64,000 nucleotides of DNA from an uncultured Muribaculaceae bacterium (GTDB lineage: Bacteria > Bacteroidota > Bacteroidia > Bacteroidales > Muribaculaceae): positions 54,614 to 118,613 of the forward strand of contig CAJTQV010000010.1 in assembly GCA_910578385.1 (NCBI GenBank), given 5' to 3'. Position numbers and translations under genes: made by a program. Each line of letters starts with the position of its first letter. Position 1 is the stretch's first letter. The notes beneath the pieces are model-generated. The model ran no database searches and had not been told where the DNA came from. It saw only the letters and a program-made list of their open reading frames with translations. Shown here piece by piece: positions 46,238 through 54,935 of the stretch.

Positions 46238-47431
46238 TTATGGCGCGTAGACCGGTTTGGCCATGAAACGCTTTATGCGCCACATGACAGTGATTGGAAG
46301 AACGATATAGGCGATGTAGGCCACGAACCAGATGCGCGAGTAGAAGATGTCGCGCCCGTTGAGGGCCTGGTCGGCGTATATCAGGAAGTTATAGCGCACC
46401 GGCATGAGCCAGCTGAATATGCTCATGGCCGGGTACATGCTCTCCTCCGGGAACGAGAAGGCAGCTATCGAGAAGCTGAGTATGCCCGTCAGCGCGCACA
46501 CCGACAGCGACAGGCGCAGGTTCGGCAGCAGGCCGAACACGAACACCGCGAAGCCCTGCGCGGCCATGACGAACAGTAGCTCCGACAGGATCATCCAGAG
46601 CCACGAGCCCTGCATGGTGAAATGATTGTAACGGTATAGCCATGAGAGCATGAACACCGACATCACCCACCATATCACGGTCTGCGGCAGCAGCTTGGAG
46701 TAGACAGCGCGGACAATCGAACCGCGGGCCATGCGGAGCAGGCGCACCGAGGTGTGGTACTTTATTTCCTGACCGAGCGAGAAGACCGTGACGAGCATGA
46801 TCATGAGCTGGAGCACGGCCGGGATGAAGGAGTTGCCGAGATATATGCCGTAATTCATCAGCGGGTTGCCGATGGCGCGGGTTGCGATGTTGATCGGCTG
46901 CAGGAGCGGGGCGGCGGTCTCGGGATCCTGGCCTGCGGCCTGTGCGACCGACATGGCCACACCGGCCTTGGTGTAGATGGCCGTGGCCTTGAACGTCTTG
47001 AACAGCAGCGAACCGGGCACGAAATATACCATGTTGGTATAGAACGTTATCTCAGGTGCGCGTCCGGCAAGCAGGTCAGCCTGGAAATTCTCCGGTATCA
47101 GGAAGAAACCGTAGATCTTCCCCTCCTGCATGAGATGCCGGGCCTCGGTGTATGAGTTCGGGGTCTCGGTGAGATGCACCATCTGCATGCCGCCGAGAGT
47201 CTGTGTCACCTCACGCGAGAGAGAGGTGCCGTCGCGGTCGACGATGGCGGCCGGAATCCGTGTGGGCAGTCCCTCCTCGAACATCGAGGTCACGAACAGG
47301 AACATGAAGAGCGGCAGTCCGATCATGGCGACCCACAGCAGCGGACGGCGCACAATCTGCACCATCGAGCGGACCATGATGGCCCATGCCCCCGTCTTGT
47401 CTGTTGATGTCTGCCTCATAACTGATTGCAA
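46238..47431 (-). CDS. ABC-2-type efflux permease, first subunit
   Basis: A 397-residue membrane protein of the same type as its downstream neighbour: N-terminal helix (WVAMIGLPLFMFLFVTSM), periplasmic domain, and a C-terminal bundle of about five helices. It sits 27 bp after the HlyD gene. The two permeases probably form a heterodimer with HlyD and TolC in a tripartite pump. Confidence 0.85.
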   Translation of the reverse strand: MQSVMRQTSTDKTGAWAIMVRSMVQIVRRPLLWVAMIGLPLFMFLFVTSMFEEGLPTRIPAAIVDRDGTSLSREVTQTLGGMQMVHLTETPNSYTEARHLMQEGKIYGFFLIPENFQADLLAGRAPEITFYTNMVYFVPGSLLFKTFKATAIYTKAGVAMSVAQAAGQDPETAAPLLQPINIATRAIGNPLMNYGIYLGNSFIPAVLQLMIMLVTVFSLGQEIKYHTSVRLLRMARGSIVRAVYSKLLPQTVIWWVMSVFMLSWLYRYNHFTMQGSWLWMILSELLFVMAAQGFAVFVFGLLPNLRLSLSVCALTGILSFSIAAFSFPEESMYPAMSIFSWLMPVRYNFLIYADQALNGRDIFYSRIWFVAYIAYIVLPITVMWRIKRFMAKPVYAP

Positions 47432-47458
47432 AATTTTAGAGTCCGTTCGGGTCCGGTC

Positions 47459-48508
47459 TTACTTTTCAGTTCCGAGATAGATTACCGACATGCCGGGACG
47501 GAAATTGTCGATAGCCTTGGCGGGACGCGCCTTGATCTGGAACGTGCGCGCGTCGTAGTCGCCGGTAGCCTTTGTAGCCTGCCAGTTGGCATAGGTGCCG
47601 AGGTCCTTGATGTAGAACACCTCCATTACCGTGTCCTTGTCGAGCGCGGGGATGCGTACCTTGAGCTTCGAGCCGACCTTGATGTCTTTCAGCAGATTCT
47701 CGCGGACGTTGAACACGGCCCAGTGGTCACTTTTCTGGAGCGTCATGATGGGGGCGCCGGTGGCCACCAGCTCGCTGACGTGCGGATAGATGACGGTAAT
47801 CTCGCCGTCGCAGGGAGCGGTGAGGTACTGGTCCTCAAGCAGGGCGTTGGCCTTGCTGACTCCGGCCTTGGCAACCTTGACCATGGCCGACGAAGCCTGC
47901 TTGTCCTCTTTCTGCGCGCCAGAGCGTGCGAGCTCGTAAGCGCTTTTCGCGGCAGCCTCGCCCGATTTCGCCACTTCATAAGCCGCCTTGGCCTCGTCGC
48001 GCTTCTGTGCGCTGACCACACCCTTCTGGAAGAGGGCTTCCATGCGGTCGTAAGTTTTCTTGGCGATTCCGGTACCGGCCTGTGCCTGTTTCCAGACATC
48101 CTCGGCCGACTGGATTATCTGCACGCGTGTGCCGGCATCGACCTTGGCGTTGGCGGCCTGAGCTGCCTGTTCCATGGCCTCGGCCTGGTCATACTGGGCA
48201 TCGACGAGAGTGCTGACGATATGCACGAGCGTGTCGCCCGCCTTTACGTGCTGGCCCTCCTCGACGTAGATGTCGCGCACGCGTCCCGGGAGCTTGCCCG
48301 AGATGCGGAGCTCAGTGGCGTCGCCCTGACCCTGTACGGTGTCGGGCTGCGGCTTGATGAAGAGGAAGCCGATCACGGCAAGAGCCGCGATAACCAGCAA
48401 TATGATAACGATTGTGACGATAAGGGCCTTGTCTTTCTTCGACACAGCCTCCGGGTCGTCTGCGCCGTAGGGCTGCACGGCATTCGGGTTGTTGTATTTC
48501 TGTTCCAT
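47459..48508 (-). CDS. HlyD-family membrane-fusion protein
   Basis: A 349-residue periplasmic adaptor. A single N-terminal helix (IVTIVIILLVIAALAVIGFLF) is followed by a biotinyl-lipoyl-like half (GKLPGRVRDIYVEEGQHV), a long coiled-coil hairpin rich in Ala, Lys and Gln (about 95-220) and the second lipoyl half (APCDGEITVIYPHVSELV). It would link the ABC-2 permeases to TolC. Second gene of the operon. Confidence 0.93.
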   Translation of the reverse strand: MEQKYNNPNAVQPYGADDPEAVSKKDKALIVTIVIILLVIAALAVIGFLFIKPQPDTVQGQGDATELRISGKLPGRVRDIYVEEGQHVKAGDTLVHIVSTLVDAQYDQAEAMEQAAQAANAKVDAGTRVQIIQSAEDVWKQAQAGTGIAKKTYDRMEALFQKGVVSAQKRDEAKAAYEVAKSGEAAAKSAYELARSGAQKEDKQASSAMVKVAKAGVSKANALLEDQYLTAPCDGEITVIYPHVSELVATGAPIMTLQKSDHWAVFNVRENLLKDIKVGSKLKVRIPALDKDTVMEVFYIKDLGTYANWQATKATGDYDARTFQIKARPAKAIDNFRPGMSVIYLGTEK

Positions 48509-48559
48509 GGCTGGATTTTTATTCTTATGGTTGTGTGAATCTGTTTAATTGCCTGCGGG

Positions 48560-50014
48560 TCAATTTCCGGCATTGAGTGTGCCGAGCACCTTGGAGAGAT
48601 ATACCTGGCAGAGGCGTATGCCGATTTCGGCGTCGATTTTCTCGGAACTTGCCTGGAGCCAGCCGGTCTGGGCGAGAATCACGTCGTTGGTGGTGAGCAC
48701 ACCCTCGCGGTATCCGATCTCGGCGCAGCGGAGGTTCTCCTCGGCGCTCTTCATGTTCGAGAGAGCCATGTCGTAGGTCTTGAACGCCTCCTGAAACTTG
48801 AACTTGGCCTGATTGACCTGGAGCTGCACTTTCTCCTCAAGGTCTTCGAGCAGTATGCGCTGGGCGTTGGTGGCCGATTTGGCGGCGCGATACTTGTTGT
48901 AGTTGCCGCCCCAGTGCCAGATGGGTATCGTGAGCGACGCGCCCACGCTGAAGCCGCCGCCGATTTTCTTGCTGAAGCCATCGATCACATTGGGTGTGGA
49001 GAATGTGTAGGCACCCACGATTCCGAGTTTCGGGAGCATGTCGCCGAGAGCTAATTTCTCCTGCCCCTGAAGCACGTTTATGCCTTTGCGCAGGGCCTCA
49101 AGGTCCTGACGGCGGGCGTAGACATCCTCCATGTTGTAGGCATAGTCGGGCATTTCGGTGCCGATGCCCTGCGACTCCTCGTCGGCGAGCGTCATCTGTG
49201 TGTCAACCGGCAGACCGCACGCCTGGGCGAGAGCCATGCGCGACAGCGAGAGGCCGTTGTCGACCTTGGTCTGCATGATGCGTGCCTCGTTGAGCTTGAC
49301 ATCGACAGAGAGCAGGTCGGCGCGGGTTGCCACCCCCTCCTCGACCATGGCGTTTACATTATAGTGGAGTGTATCGACGAGATTCACGAAACTCTCGGCG
49401 AGTTTCTGCTTGGCGCGGAGCGATACGACGGTCCAGTAAGCCTCGTCGACGGCATATACGACCTGTTGCGAAACATTGTTGCGTGTGGCGACAAGAGCCT
49501 CCTCGGCATACTTGGCTATATCGTTGAGCGCCTTGATCTGTCCGCCCATGAAGATGGGCTGGGTGAGGGTGATCGCGCCGGCGAACACGCTGCGGGTGTC
49601 GAAACTCATGGCCTCCTTGGGGATGACGGCCACCATCTCCGGAATCGGGGTACCCGTCGCCGGGTCGGTGACCGGTTTGCCGTCGAGGCCGATAAGCACA
49701 TTGTAGTCATACTTGCCCGTGAGGGGGTTGAAGATCATGGTCGGGAGCTTGGCATCTTCCGACAGCAGGTTTATCTTATGCTGGTTATAGACATAAGTCG
49801 CGCCGGCGTCGATGGCCGGGAGATAAGCGGCGAAAGCCGCCTTCTTGGTGTATTCGGCACCCTTGACGGCCTCGTCGGCCATGCGGATAGACTTGCTTGA
49901 CCGCAGGGCCATGTTGCGGCAGGAGTCGAGGCTCACGCCCTGGGCGTGGGCGGCCGCAGTCATCGCGCAAAGCGACAATACGATACAAGATCTGACTTTC
50001 ATAAAATCGGGCAA
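48560..50014 (-). CDS. TolC-family outer-membrane efflux protein
   Basis: A 484-residue outer-membrane channel subunit. Signal peptide (CIVLSLCAMTAAAHA), then the TolC duplication with coiled helices (DSCRNMALRSSKSIRMADEAVKGA in the first repeat and GYREGVLTTNDVILAQTGWLQA in the second). It is the first gene of the TolC-HlyD-permease-permease-acyltransferase operon. Confidence 0.94.
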   Translation of the reverse strand: MPDFMKVRSCIVLSLCAMTAAAHAQGVSLDSCRNMALRSSKSIRMADEAVKGAEYTKKAAFAAYLPAIDAGATYVYNQHKINLLSEDAKLPTMIFNPLTGKYDYNVLIGLDGKPVTDPATGTPIPEMVAVIPKEAMSFDTRSVFAGAITLTQPIFMGGQIKALNDIAKYAEEALVATRNNVSQQVVYAVDEAYWTVVSLRAKQKLAESFVNLVDTLHYNVNAMVEEGVATRADLLSVDVKLNEARIMQTKVDNGLSLSRMALAQACGLPVDTQMTLADEESQGIGTEMPDYAYNMEDVYARRQDLEALRKGINVLQGQEKLALGDMLPKLGIVGAYTFSTPNVIDGFSKKIGGGFSVGASLTIPIWHWGGNYNKYRAAKSATNAQRILLEDLEEKVQLQVNQAKFKFQEAFKTYDMALSNMKSAEENLRCAEIGYREGVLTTNDVILAQTGWLQASSEKIDAEIGIRLCQVYLSKVLGTLNAGN

Positions 50015-50076
50015 TATGGGTTGTTAGATATGATACGGGCACCCTGTTTGCAGGCCACCGTATTCATATATCTTTA

Positions 50077-50110
50077 CAAAATTATGCGCCGAAATGTTTA
50101 CAAAAACAAA
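50077..50110 (-). promoter_or_regulatory. Candidate promoter of the efflux operon
   Basis: Minus-strand TAATTTTG (50084-50077) with two TTTG candidates at 16 and 22 nt upstream (50104-50101 and 50110-50107). Both spacings are slightly off the 19-21 nt optimum, so regulation or weak activity is possible. Confidence 0.45.
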
Positions 50111-50164
50111 AATATTCCAATCTGACCAAAATTCACCCCAAAAGACCTAAGGACATCATTGTGG

Positions 50165-51532
50165 TTATAGGAAGGCGCAGATGAAGACGATTAGGATGAG
50201 AACGGGGGCTATGTAGCGGATTATGAAGCGGACGGGGCGGATGAGCCATGTGTGGAGTGTGCCGTGGTTGGAGAGCTGTCCCGACAGCAGCCCTTTCGGC
50301 GCGAACCAGCCTATCCACAGGCACATGCCGAGCGACACGAGCGGAAGCATCATGTTGGTGGCGAGGGTGTCGAGGAAACTGAAAATGTTGTTGCCGAATA
50401 TTGTGACATGCGACAGCGCACCCTGCGACAGCGAGCAGACCGAGCTGAATACCAGCAGCGGGAGCATGACCACGAGTACGGCCTTGACGCGCGACATGCC
50501 GAAGCGGTCGCGGATGAACGCTACAGAAACCTCCGCGATGGAGATGGTGGAGGTCAGAGCCGCAACTCCCAGCAGGAGGAAGAAGAGTATGGACCAGATG
50601 CGTGTGCCCGGCATCTGCATGAATACCTCCGGAAGAGTCACGAAAACAAGTGTGGCCCCCTCGATACCCTCATTCTGCAAGCCGAACGACATGACCGCCG
50701 GGAAGATTATTATACCCATCATCACAGCCACAAGGAGATCGAGAATAGAGACGGTCATCGCAGTCTTCGTGAGCCGTGTCTCACGCGGAAAATATGAGGC
50801 GTAGGTCACAAGTATGCCCATGCCGAGTGACAGGGAGAAGAACGCCTGTCCCAAAGCATTCAGAACGGTCCGGGAGGTAACTGCGCTCCAGTCAGGATGC
50901 AGGAAATAGCGCACACCCTCGGCCGCCTTTGGCAGAGTGAGCGACTGCACGCAGAATATGGCGAGAAGAACAAACAGCAGAGGCATCAGGATGTTCGACA
51001 GCCGCTCTATGCCCTTCTGCACGCCGCCGAGAAGCACGGCTATGTTGATGGCAATCATCAGGAACGTTGCCCACAGCGGTTCCCAGGTGGTGGTGATATA
51101 CTCCTTCATACGGGTGGCGAAGACAGCCTTCATGTCGCTCCCTATGCCATCGTAAAGCTCGCCGGTGACAGACTGCCAGAGATATTCGAGCGTCCAGCCC
51201 GCCACAACCATGTAGAAGCAAAGAATCAGATAAGAGGCGAGCACGGCGAGTCCGCCTACGCTCCACCAGCCGCGGCGCGCCCCGAGATTCTTCAGGCAAC
51301 CCACGGCGTCGCTCCCGCCGGCTCGGCCAATCGAGAACTCGCTGAGCATGACCGGAATGCCGAGAATGAACACGCAAGCGATATAAAGAATCAGAAACGC
51401 GGCACCGCCATTCTCCTGCGTCTCAGCCGGAAACCGCCAGATGTTGCCGAGACCGACAGCTGAACCTACTGTGGCCGCAATCAGGCCAATCTTGGAGGAG
51501 AACGTCTTATTTTTTAAAGATTTCTTTGCCAT
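50165..51532 (-). CDS. Sodium-dependent transporter of the SNF family
   Basis: A neurotransmitter:sodium symporter (LeuT fold) importing an amino acid or similar solute. The frame reaches upstream to 51721, but the ATG at 51532 gives the family start (KIGLIAATVGSAVGLGNIWRFP); the longer N terminus overlaps the divergent MATE gene. 455 residues with about 12 helices. The conserved GSAVGLGN sodium and substrate site is intact. It faces the MATE gene across a shared promoter region. Confidence 0.94.
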   Translation of the reverse strand: MAKKSLKNKTFSSKIGLIAATVGSAVGLGNIWRFPAETQENGGAAFLILYIACVFILGIPVMLSEFSIGRAGGSDAVGCLKNLGARRGWWSVGGLAVLASYLILCFYMVVAGWTLEYLWQSVTGELYDGIGSDMKAVFATRMKEYITTTWEPLWATFLMIAINIAVLLGGVQKGIERLSNILMPLLFVLLAIFCVQSLTLPKAAEGVRYFLHPDWSAVTSRTVLNALGQAFFSLSLGMGILVTYASYFPRETRLTKTAMTVSILDLLVAVMMGIIIFPAVMSFGLQNEGIEGATLVFVTLPEVFMQMPGTRIWSILFFLLLGVAALTSTISIAEVSVAFIRDRFGMSRVKAVLVVMLPLLVFSSVCSLSQGALSHVTIFGNNIFSFLDTLATNMMLPLVSLGMCLWIGWFAPKGLLSGQLSNHGTLHTWLIRPVRFIIRYIAPVLILIVFICAFL

Positions 51533-51557
51533 AGGCGTGTATTTGAAAGTTTTTTGG

Positions 51558-51573
51558 TAATTTTGCAAAAGTA
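51558..51573. promoter_or_regulatory. Back-to-back -7 boxes for the SNF and MATE genes
   Basis: TAATTTTGCAAAAGTA reads as TAATTTTG rightward (51558-51565) and TACTTTTG leftward (51573-51566). The two divergent boxes abut, so the promoters would compete for polymerase. Confidence 0.5.
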
Positions 51574-51590
51574 GTAACTTTTTTGAATCT

Positions 51591-52970
51591 ATGGGCACAG
51601 TCACCGCAAAAGGAGGAGGTTTTTGGCGAAAGTACCGCGATGAGTACGCCGCGCTCGTGAAGTTGGGGTTTCCGGTTCTTCTCACGCAGCTCGGTGTTAT
51701 TGTCATGAGTTTCGCCGACACGCTGATGGTCGGAGCCTACGGCGTGGAGGAACTTGCCGCGTCGGCGTTCGTGAACAGCACCTTCCTTATTCCGCTGGTA
51801 ATGCTCTCAGGTCTCGCGGCCGGAATCACACCGCTCGCCGGAGCACTCTTCACGCAGGGACTGCATCGTGAGACAGGCCGCATAGCACGTGCCGGTCTCC
51901 AGATAAACAGCCTTGTCGCCATCATCTTCATGGGAGTGATGGGAACCATCTATTTTTATCTTGACGGTTTCGGGCAGCCCGAGGAACTGATGCCCGTCAT
52001 CCGTCCCTACTACCTCATGTTACTTGGAACATTGCTCCCGATGGCATTGTTCAACTCGTTGGCACAAACTTCAAACGGCATGACCGACACCCGCACCCCT
52101 ATGTGGTGCATACTCGGTGCGATAGCGACAAACATCATAGGAAACTGGCTCCTGATATTCGGACACTGGGGCTTCCCCCGGCTCGGACTTACCGGAGCCG
52201 GAATCGCGACCGTCTGCTCACGCTGGGCCGGAGTGGTTGCGATATACTTCGTATACCGTCGCTCGGCCCGATACGAAGGGTGCCGTCAGGGGCTGTTCGC
52301 GCGTGGCAAATTAGGAGCCGAGCGTATCAAGGTCTGGAAGACATCCTATCCGGTCATGATACAGAACGGCGTGGAATGCTCCCTATGGTCTTTCGGCGCG
52401 GTGGCATGCGGCTGGTTCGGCAAGATACAGCTCGCCGCCTACCAGATTGTCAACACCATAGGACAGCTCGGCTTCATGATATACATGAGCGTCGGCATAG
52501 CCGTCTCGATACGTGTGGCCAACTTCTGCGGCCAATATGACGAGAAAGGTGCCGGGCACGCCGCCCGCGCCGGACTGCATCTCAATCTCGTGCTTGCCAC
52601 GGTAGCCTCGGCCGTGATGTGGCTCTGTGCACATCCGCTCATCGGAGCATTCACGACCGACGGCAGCGTAATCGCCGCCGCCATGCTCTTCGTGGTGCCA
52701 TTGGTACTTTACCAGTACCTCGATGCCGTGCAGCTAACCCTGATCAATGCCATCAGAGGTACGTCGCAGGTCAAGCCGTTGCTCTGGATTGCCCTGATCA
52801 GCTACATAATGGTCGGAGTTCCGGTCCTGCTGCTGTTCGCGAAGGTACTCGACTGGGAGGGCGTCGGCGTGTACTACAGCTTTGATTTCGCGCTGCTGGT
52901 GGCGGCGATATTGGCGGCAATAGCCTTCCGGCGCACCCGCATAGAAACCCCGATAATCTCTAAAACCTAA
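51591..52970 (+). CDS. MATE-family multidrug/sodium antiporter
   Basis: A 459-residue inner-membrane efflux protein with about 12 helices. The first lobe begins YAALVKLGFPVLLTQLGVIVMSFADTLMVG, and the second repeats the pattern after about residue 235 (TSYPVMIQNGVECSLWSFG). Substrates may be cationic drugs or flavins. The stop codon TAA is part of a TAAAACCTAACACC repeat array, so the native end may have been altered. Confidence 0.95.
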   Translation: MGTVTAKGGGFWRKYRDEYAALVKLGFPVLLTQLGVIVMSFADTLMVGAYGVEELAASAFVNSTFLIPLVMLSGLAAGITPLAGALFTQGLHRETGRIARAGLQINSLVAIIFMGVMGTIYFYLDGFGQPEELMPVIRPYYLMLLGTLLPMALFNSLAQTSNGMTDTRTPMWCILGAIATNIIGNWLLIFGHWGFPRLGLTGAGIATVCSRWAGVVAIYFVYRRSARYEGCRQGLFARGKLGAERIKVWKTSYPVMIQNGVECSLWSFGAVACGWFGKIQLAAYQIVNTIGQLGFMIYMSVGIAVSIRVANFCGQYDEKGAGHAARAGLHLNLVLATVASAVMWLCAHPLIGAFTTDGSVIAAAMLFVVPLVLYQYLDAVQLTLINAIRGTSQVKPLLWIALISYIMVGVPVLLLFAKVLDWEGVGVYYSFDFALLVAAILAAIAFRRTRIETPIISKT

Positions 52971-52997
52971 CACCTAAAATCTAATACCTAAAACCTG
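52961..52997. repeat. CCTAAAA-type array after the MATE gene
   Basis: Five units of CTAAAAC, CTAACAC, CTAAAAT, CTAATAC and CTAAAAC, the reverse complement of the TTTTAGG arrays. The MATE stop codon lies inside. Confidence 0.85.
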
Positions 52998-53004
52998 AAA
53001 TAAG

Positions 53005-53343
53005 ATGCAAGATTTCTCATGGGCAGACGGGCTTGACTGCGCCGTCACGGTGTGTGACACCGATGCCGTTGTAATCTACATGAACCGCAAGTCGCGCGAG
53101 ACATTCGCCCGGCATGGAGATGTGGTTGGACACAGCCTCTATGACTATCATCCCGAACATGCTTCGGCTACAATCCGCCGCCTGTTGGCAGAGGACACGA
53201 GCAACACCTACTCGATCAGCAAGAATGGTTTGAAAAAGATAATCCACCAGACACCCTGGCACCACGAGGACGGCAGTCTTGGCGGCCTTGTGGAAATCTC
53301 GATGGTTGTGCCCGAGGAGTTCCCTCACTACGTGCGCCAGTAA
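53005..53343 (+). CDS. Stand-alone PAS-domain protein
   Basis: A 112-residue protein that is one PAS domain and nothing more (TVCDTDAVVIYMNRKSRETF, then YDYHPEH and EDGSLGGLVEISMV). No output domain is present, so it may sense a ligand or redox state and act on a partner. It starts 35 bp after the MATE gene and may be cotranscribed. Similar single-PAS proteins occur in Bacteroidales. Confidence 0.75.
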   Translation: MQDFSWADGLDCAVTVCDTDAVVIYMNRKSRETFARHGDVVGHSLYDYHPEHASATIRRLLAEDTSNTYSISKNGLKKIIHQTPWHHEDGSLGGLVEISMVVPEEFPHYVRQ

Positions 53344-53451
53344 CAGCACAGGCTTCCGGGCTGTATATTACGGCAGGGAAGGCTTAGCAATAAACAGGAA
53401 GTCTGAGCTATAAATAGACATTTACCGAATAACCCCAAAACTAAAATAATC

Positions 53452-53829
53452 ATGAAAGAAGCAATTGCAACCAAGAACGCCCCTGCGGCAATCGGCCCCT
53501 ATTCACAGGCCATCAAGACAGAGTCACTCATCTACTGTTCGGGACAGCTCCCCATCGACCCCGCCACCGGCAAGATGCCCGAGGGCGTGAAGGAACAGAC
53601 CCGCCAGAGTCTCGCCAACGTGAAGGCCATCCTCGCCGAGGAGGGACTTGACATCAACAGCGTGGTGAAGACCACGGTTCTTCTTGCCGACATGAGCCTC
53701 TTCGCCGAGATGAACGAGGTGTACGGCGAGACCTTCTCGCAGCCCTTCCCGGCCCGCTCCGCCTTCGCCGTGAAGGCCCTCCCGATGGGCGCCCTCGTCG
53801 AAATCGAAGTCATCGCCACCCGCGGCTAA
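53452..53829 (+). CDS. ridA: RidA-family enamine/imine deaminase
   Basis: Removes reactive 2-aminoacrylate and related intermediates made by PLP enzymes. The 125-residue protein has the family features: AIGPYSQAIK, GQLPIDP, GVKEQTRQSLANVKAIL, and the C-terminal PARSAFAVKALPMGALVEIE with the substrate Arg. Length and motifs are standard. Confidence 0.96.
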   Translation: MKEAIATKNAPAAIGPYSQAIKTESLIYCSGQLPIDPATGKMPEGVKEQTRQSLANVKAILAEEGLDINSVVKTTVLLADMSLFAEMNEVYGETFSQPFPARSAFAVKALPMGALVEIEVIATRG

Positions 53830-53874
53830 GTAACTACCGAATTTGTCCTTGAAAAAGGGATAGAAATCATATCA

Positions 53875-54101
53875 GGCATGTCGAAGCTGCGTTAGAGCGT
53901 CGGCACGGCGGTAGGCAGGGGTGAAAGCGGAGATTTTTCTCCGCTTTCACCCCTGTAATAAAGGTAATAGAGGGTATTGCAAAACAGGACTTGCCAAGGA
54001 ATTTGTAGGGACGCATGTTTAGCTGGTTTTGCAACATCCTCTGCGGATAACGTAGCACGGGTGCTTGCCGCCGTGCCGCCGCTACGAGGCTTTGACATGC
54101 C
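53875..54101. mobile_element. MITE-like element with 40-bp terminal inverted repeats
   Basis: The first about 44 bp (53875 on) match the reverse complement of the last 41 bp (54061-54101): both begin GGCATGTC(G/A)AAGC and share CGGCACGGCGG. The inside is non-coding and contains a perfect hairpin at 53917-53954 and a GTAGGGACGCA half element at 54005-54015. No target-site duplication was clear. The terminal repeat recurs at 61515-61545. Confidence 0.55.
53917..53954. terminator. Perfect 16-bp hairpin between convergent genes
   Basis: 53917-53932 pairs with 53939-53954 around ATTTTT. It lies inside the MITE-like element between ridA and the convergent LRR gene and may end both transcripts. Confidence 0.6.
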
Positions 54102-54119
54102 AATAATAAAGACGAAATC

Positions 54120-54935
54120 CTACAAGGGGTCGATGGTTTTGAAGAGGTTCCAGGCGGGGGCGGTGCGGTAGCGGGTTATGACTCCGCGCGGCACGAGCAG
54201 GCGGCAGCGTTGGTAGAGCGGTGATTCCGTCGGCTCGAACAGGGTGCTGTTGCAGTCGAATTTCGGGGGTATCGCGGAGTTGATGGTTATCGATTCCAAC
54301 CGGCGGCATCCGCTGAATATCAATTCTCCGAGCAGGTGATTGTTGCCCGGCAGCGTAGCCTTGCGCAGCGAGACGCATTCCGAGAAAGCGTATGATTCAA
54401 GTTCTGTTATCGAAGCCGGTAACTCTATCTCCGTTAGAGATGAACAGAAAGAGAACGCGTTGGAGCCGATATGCTTCACCCGCGACGGCACGTTTATTTC
54501 TTTCAAAGAAGAGCAGTAGGCGAACGAGTGGCTGCCGATGTCGGCGAGAGTGCGCGGCAGCGAGACCGATTCGAGCGAACCGCACCACGCGAAAGCATAG
54601 CGGGGGAGAGCCGCCACGCCCATAGGTATTTCAATTGAGACCAATGAGCCGCACTCGCGGAACGCCCCCTCGCCGATGCGTCGCAACGAAGCAGGCAGGT
54701 CAATCTCCCGCAGATTGCGGCAACCGAGAAAAGCATACTCCCCGATTTCCATCAGAGAGCAAGGCTCGGCAAACTCCACACGGGTAAAATCATCGCGGTC
54801 GGCAAACTCCCGGGCCGGTATGGTCTTGGTCTTGGCCGGAATCACAAGAACAGAATCAAGTACGGAATACTCCGCTCCCAGTGCGGCAAGAGAACACATG
54901 ACCAGAAGAAACGTAAGATAAAGCCGGCGCATCAT
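54120..54935 (-). CDS. Secreted BspA-type leucine-rich repeat protein
   Basis: A 271-residue exported protein with signal peptide (LTFLLVMCSLAALGA) and LRR_5-type repeats of about 23 residues, such as IGEYAFLGCRNLREIDLPASLRRIGEGAF and IGSNAFSFCSSLTEIELPASI. Each repeat carries a conserved Cys or Ala-Phe pair. These proteins often bind host matrix or other cells. There is no visible sorting tail. Its start overlaps the preceding gene's stop by 4 bp, so it is the last gene of the tsaE-birA operon. Confidence 0.9.
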   Translation of the reverse strand: MMRRLYLTFLLVMCSLAALGAEYSVLDSVLVIPAKTKTIPAREFADRDDFTRVEFAEPCSLMEIGEYAFLGCRNLREIDLPASLRRIGEGAFRECGSLVSIEIPMGVAALPRYAFAWCGSLESVSLPRTLADIGSHSFAYCSSLKEINVPSRVKHIGSNAFSFCSSLTEIELPASITELESYAFSECVSLRKATLPGNNHLLGELIFSGCRRLESITINSAIPPKFDCNSTLFEPTESPLYQRCRLLVPRGVITRYRTAPAWNLFKTIDPL

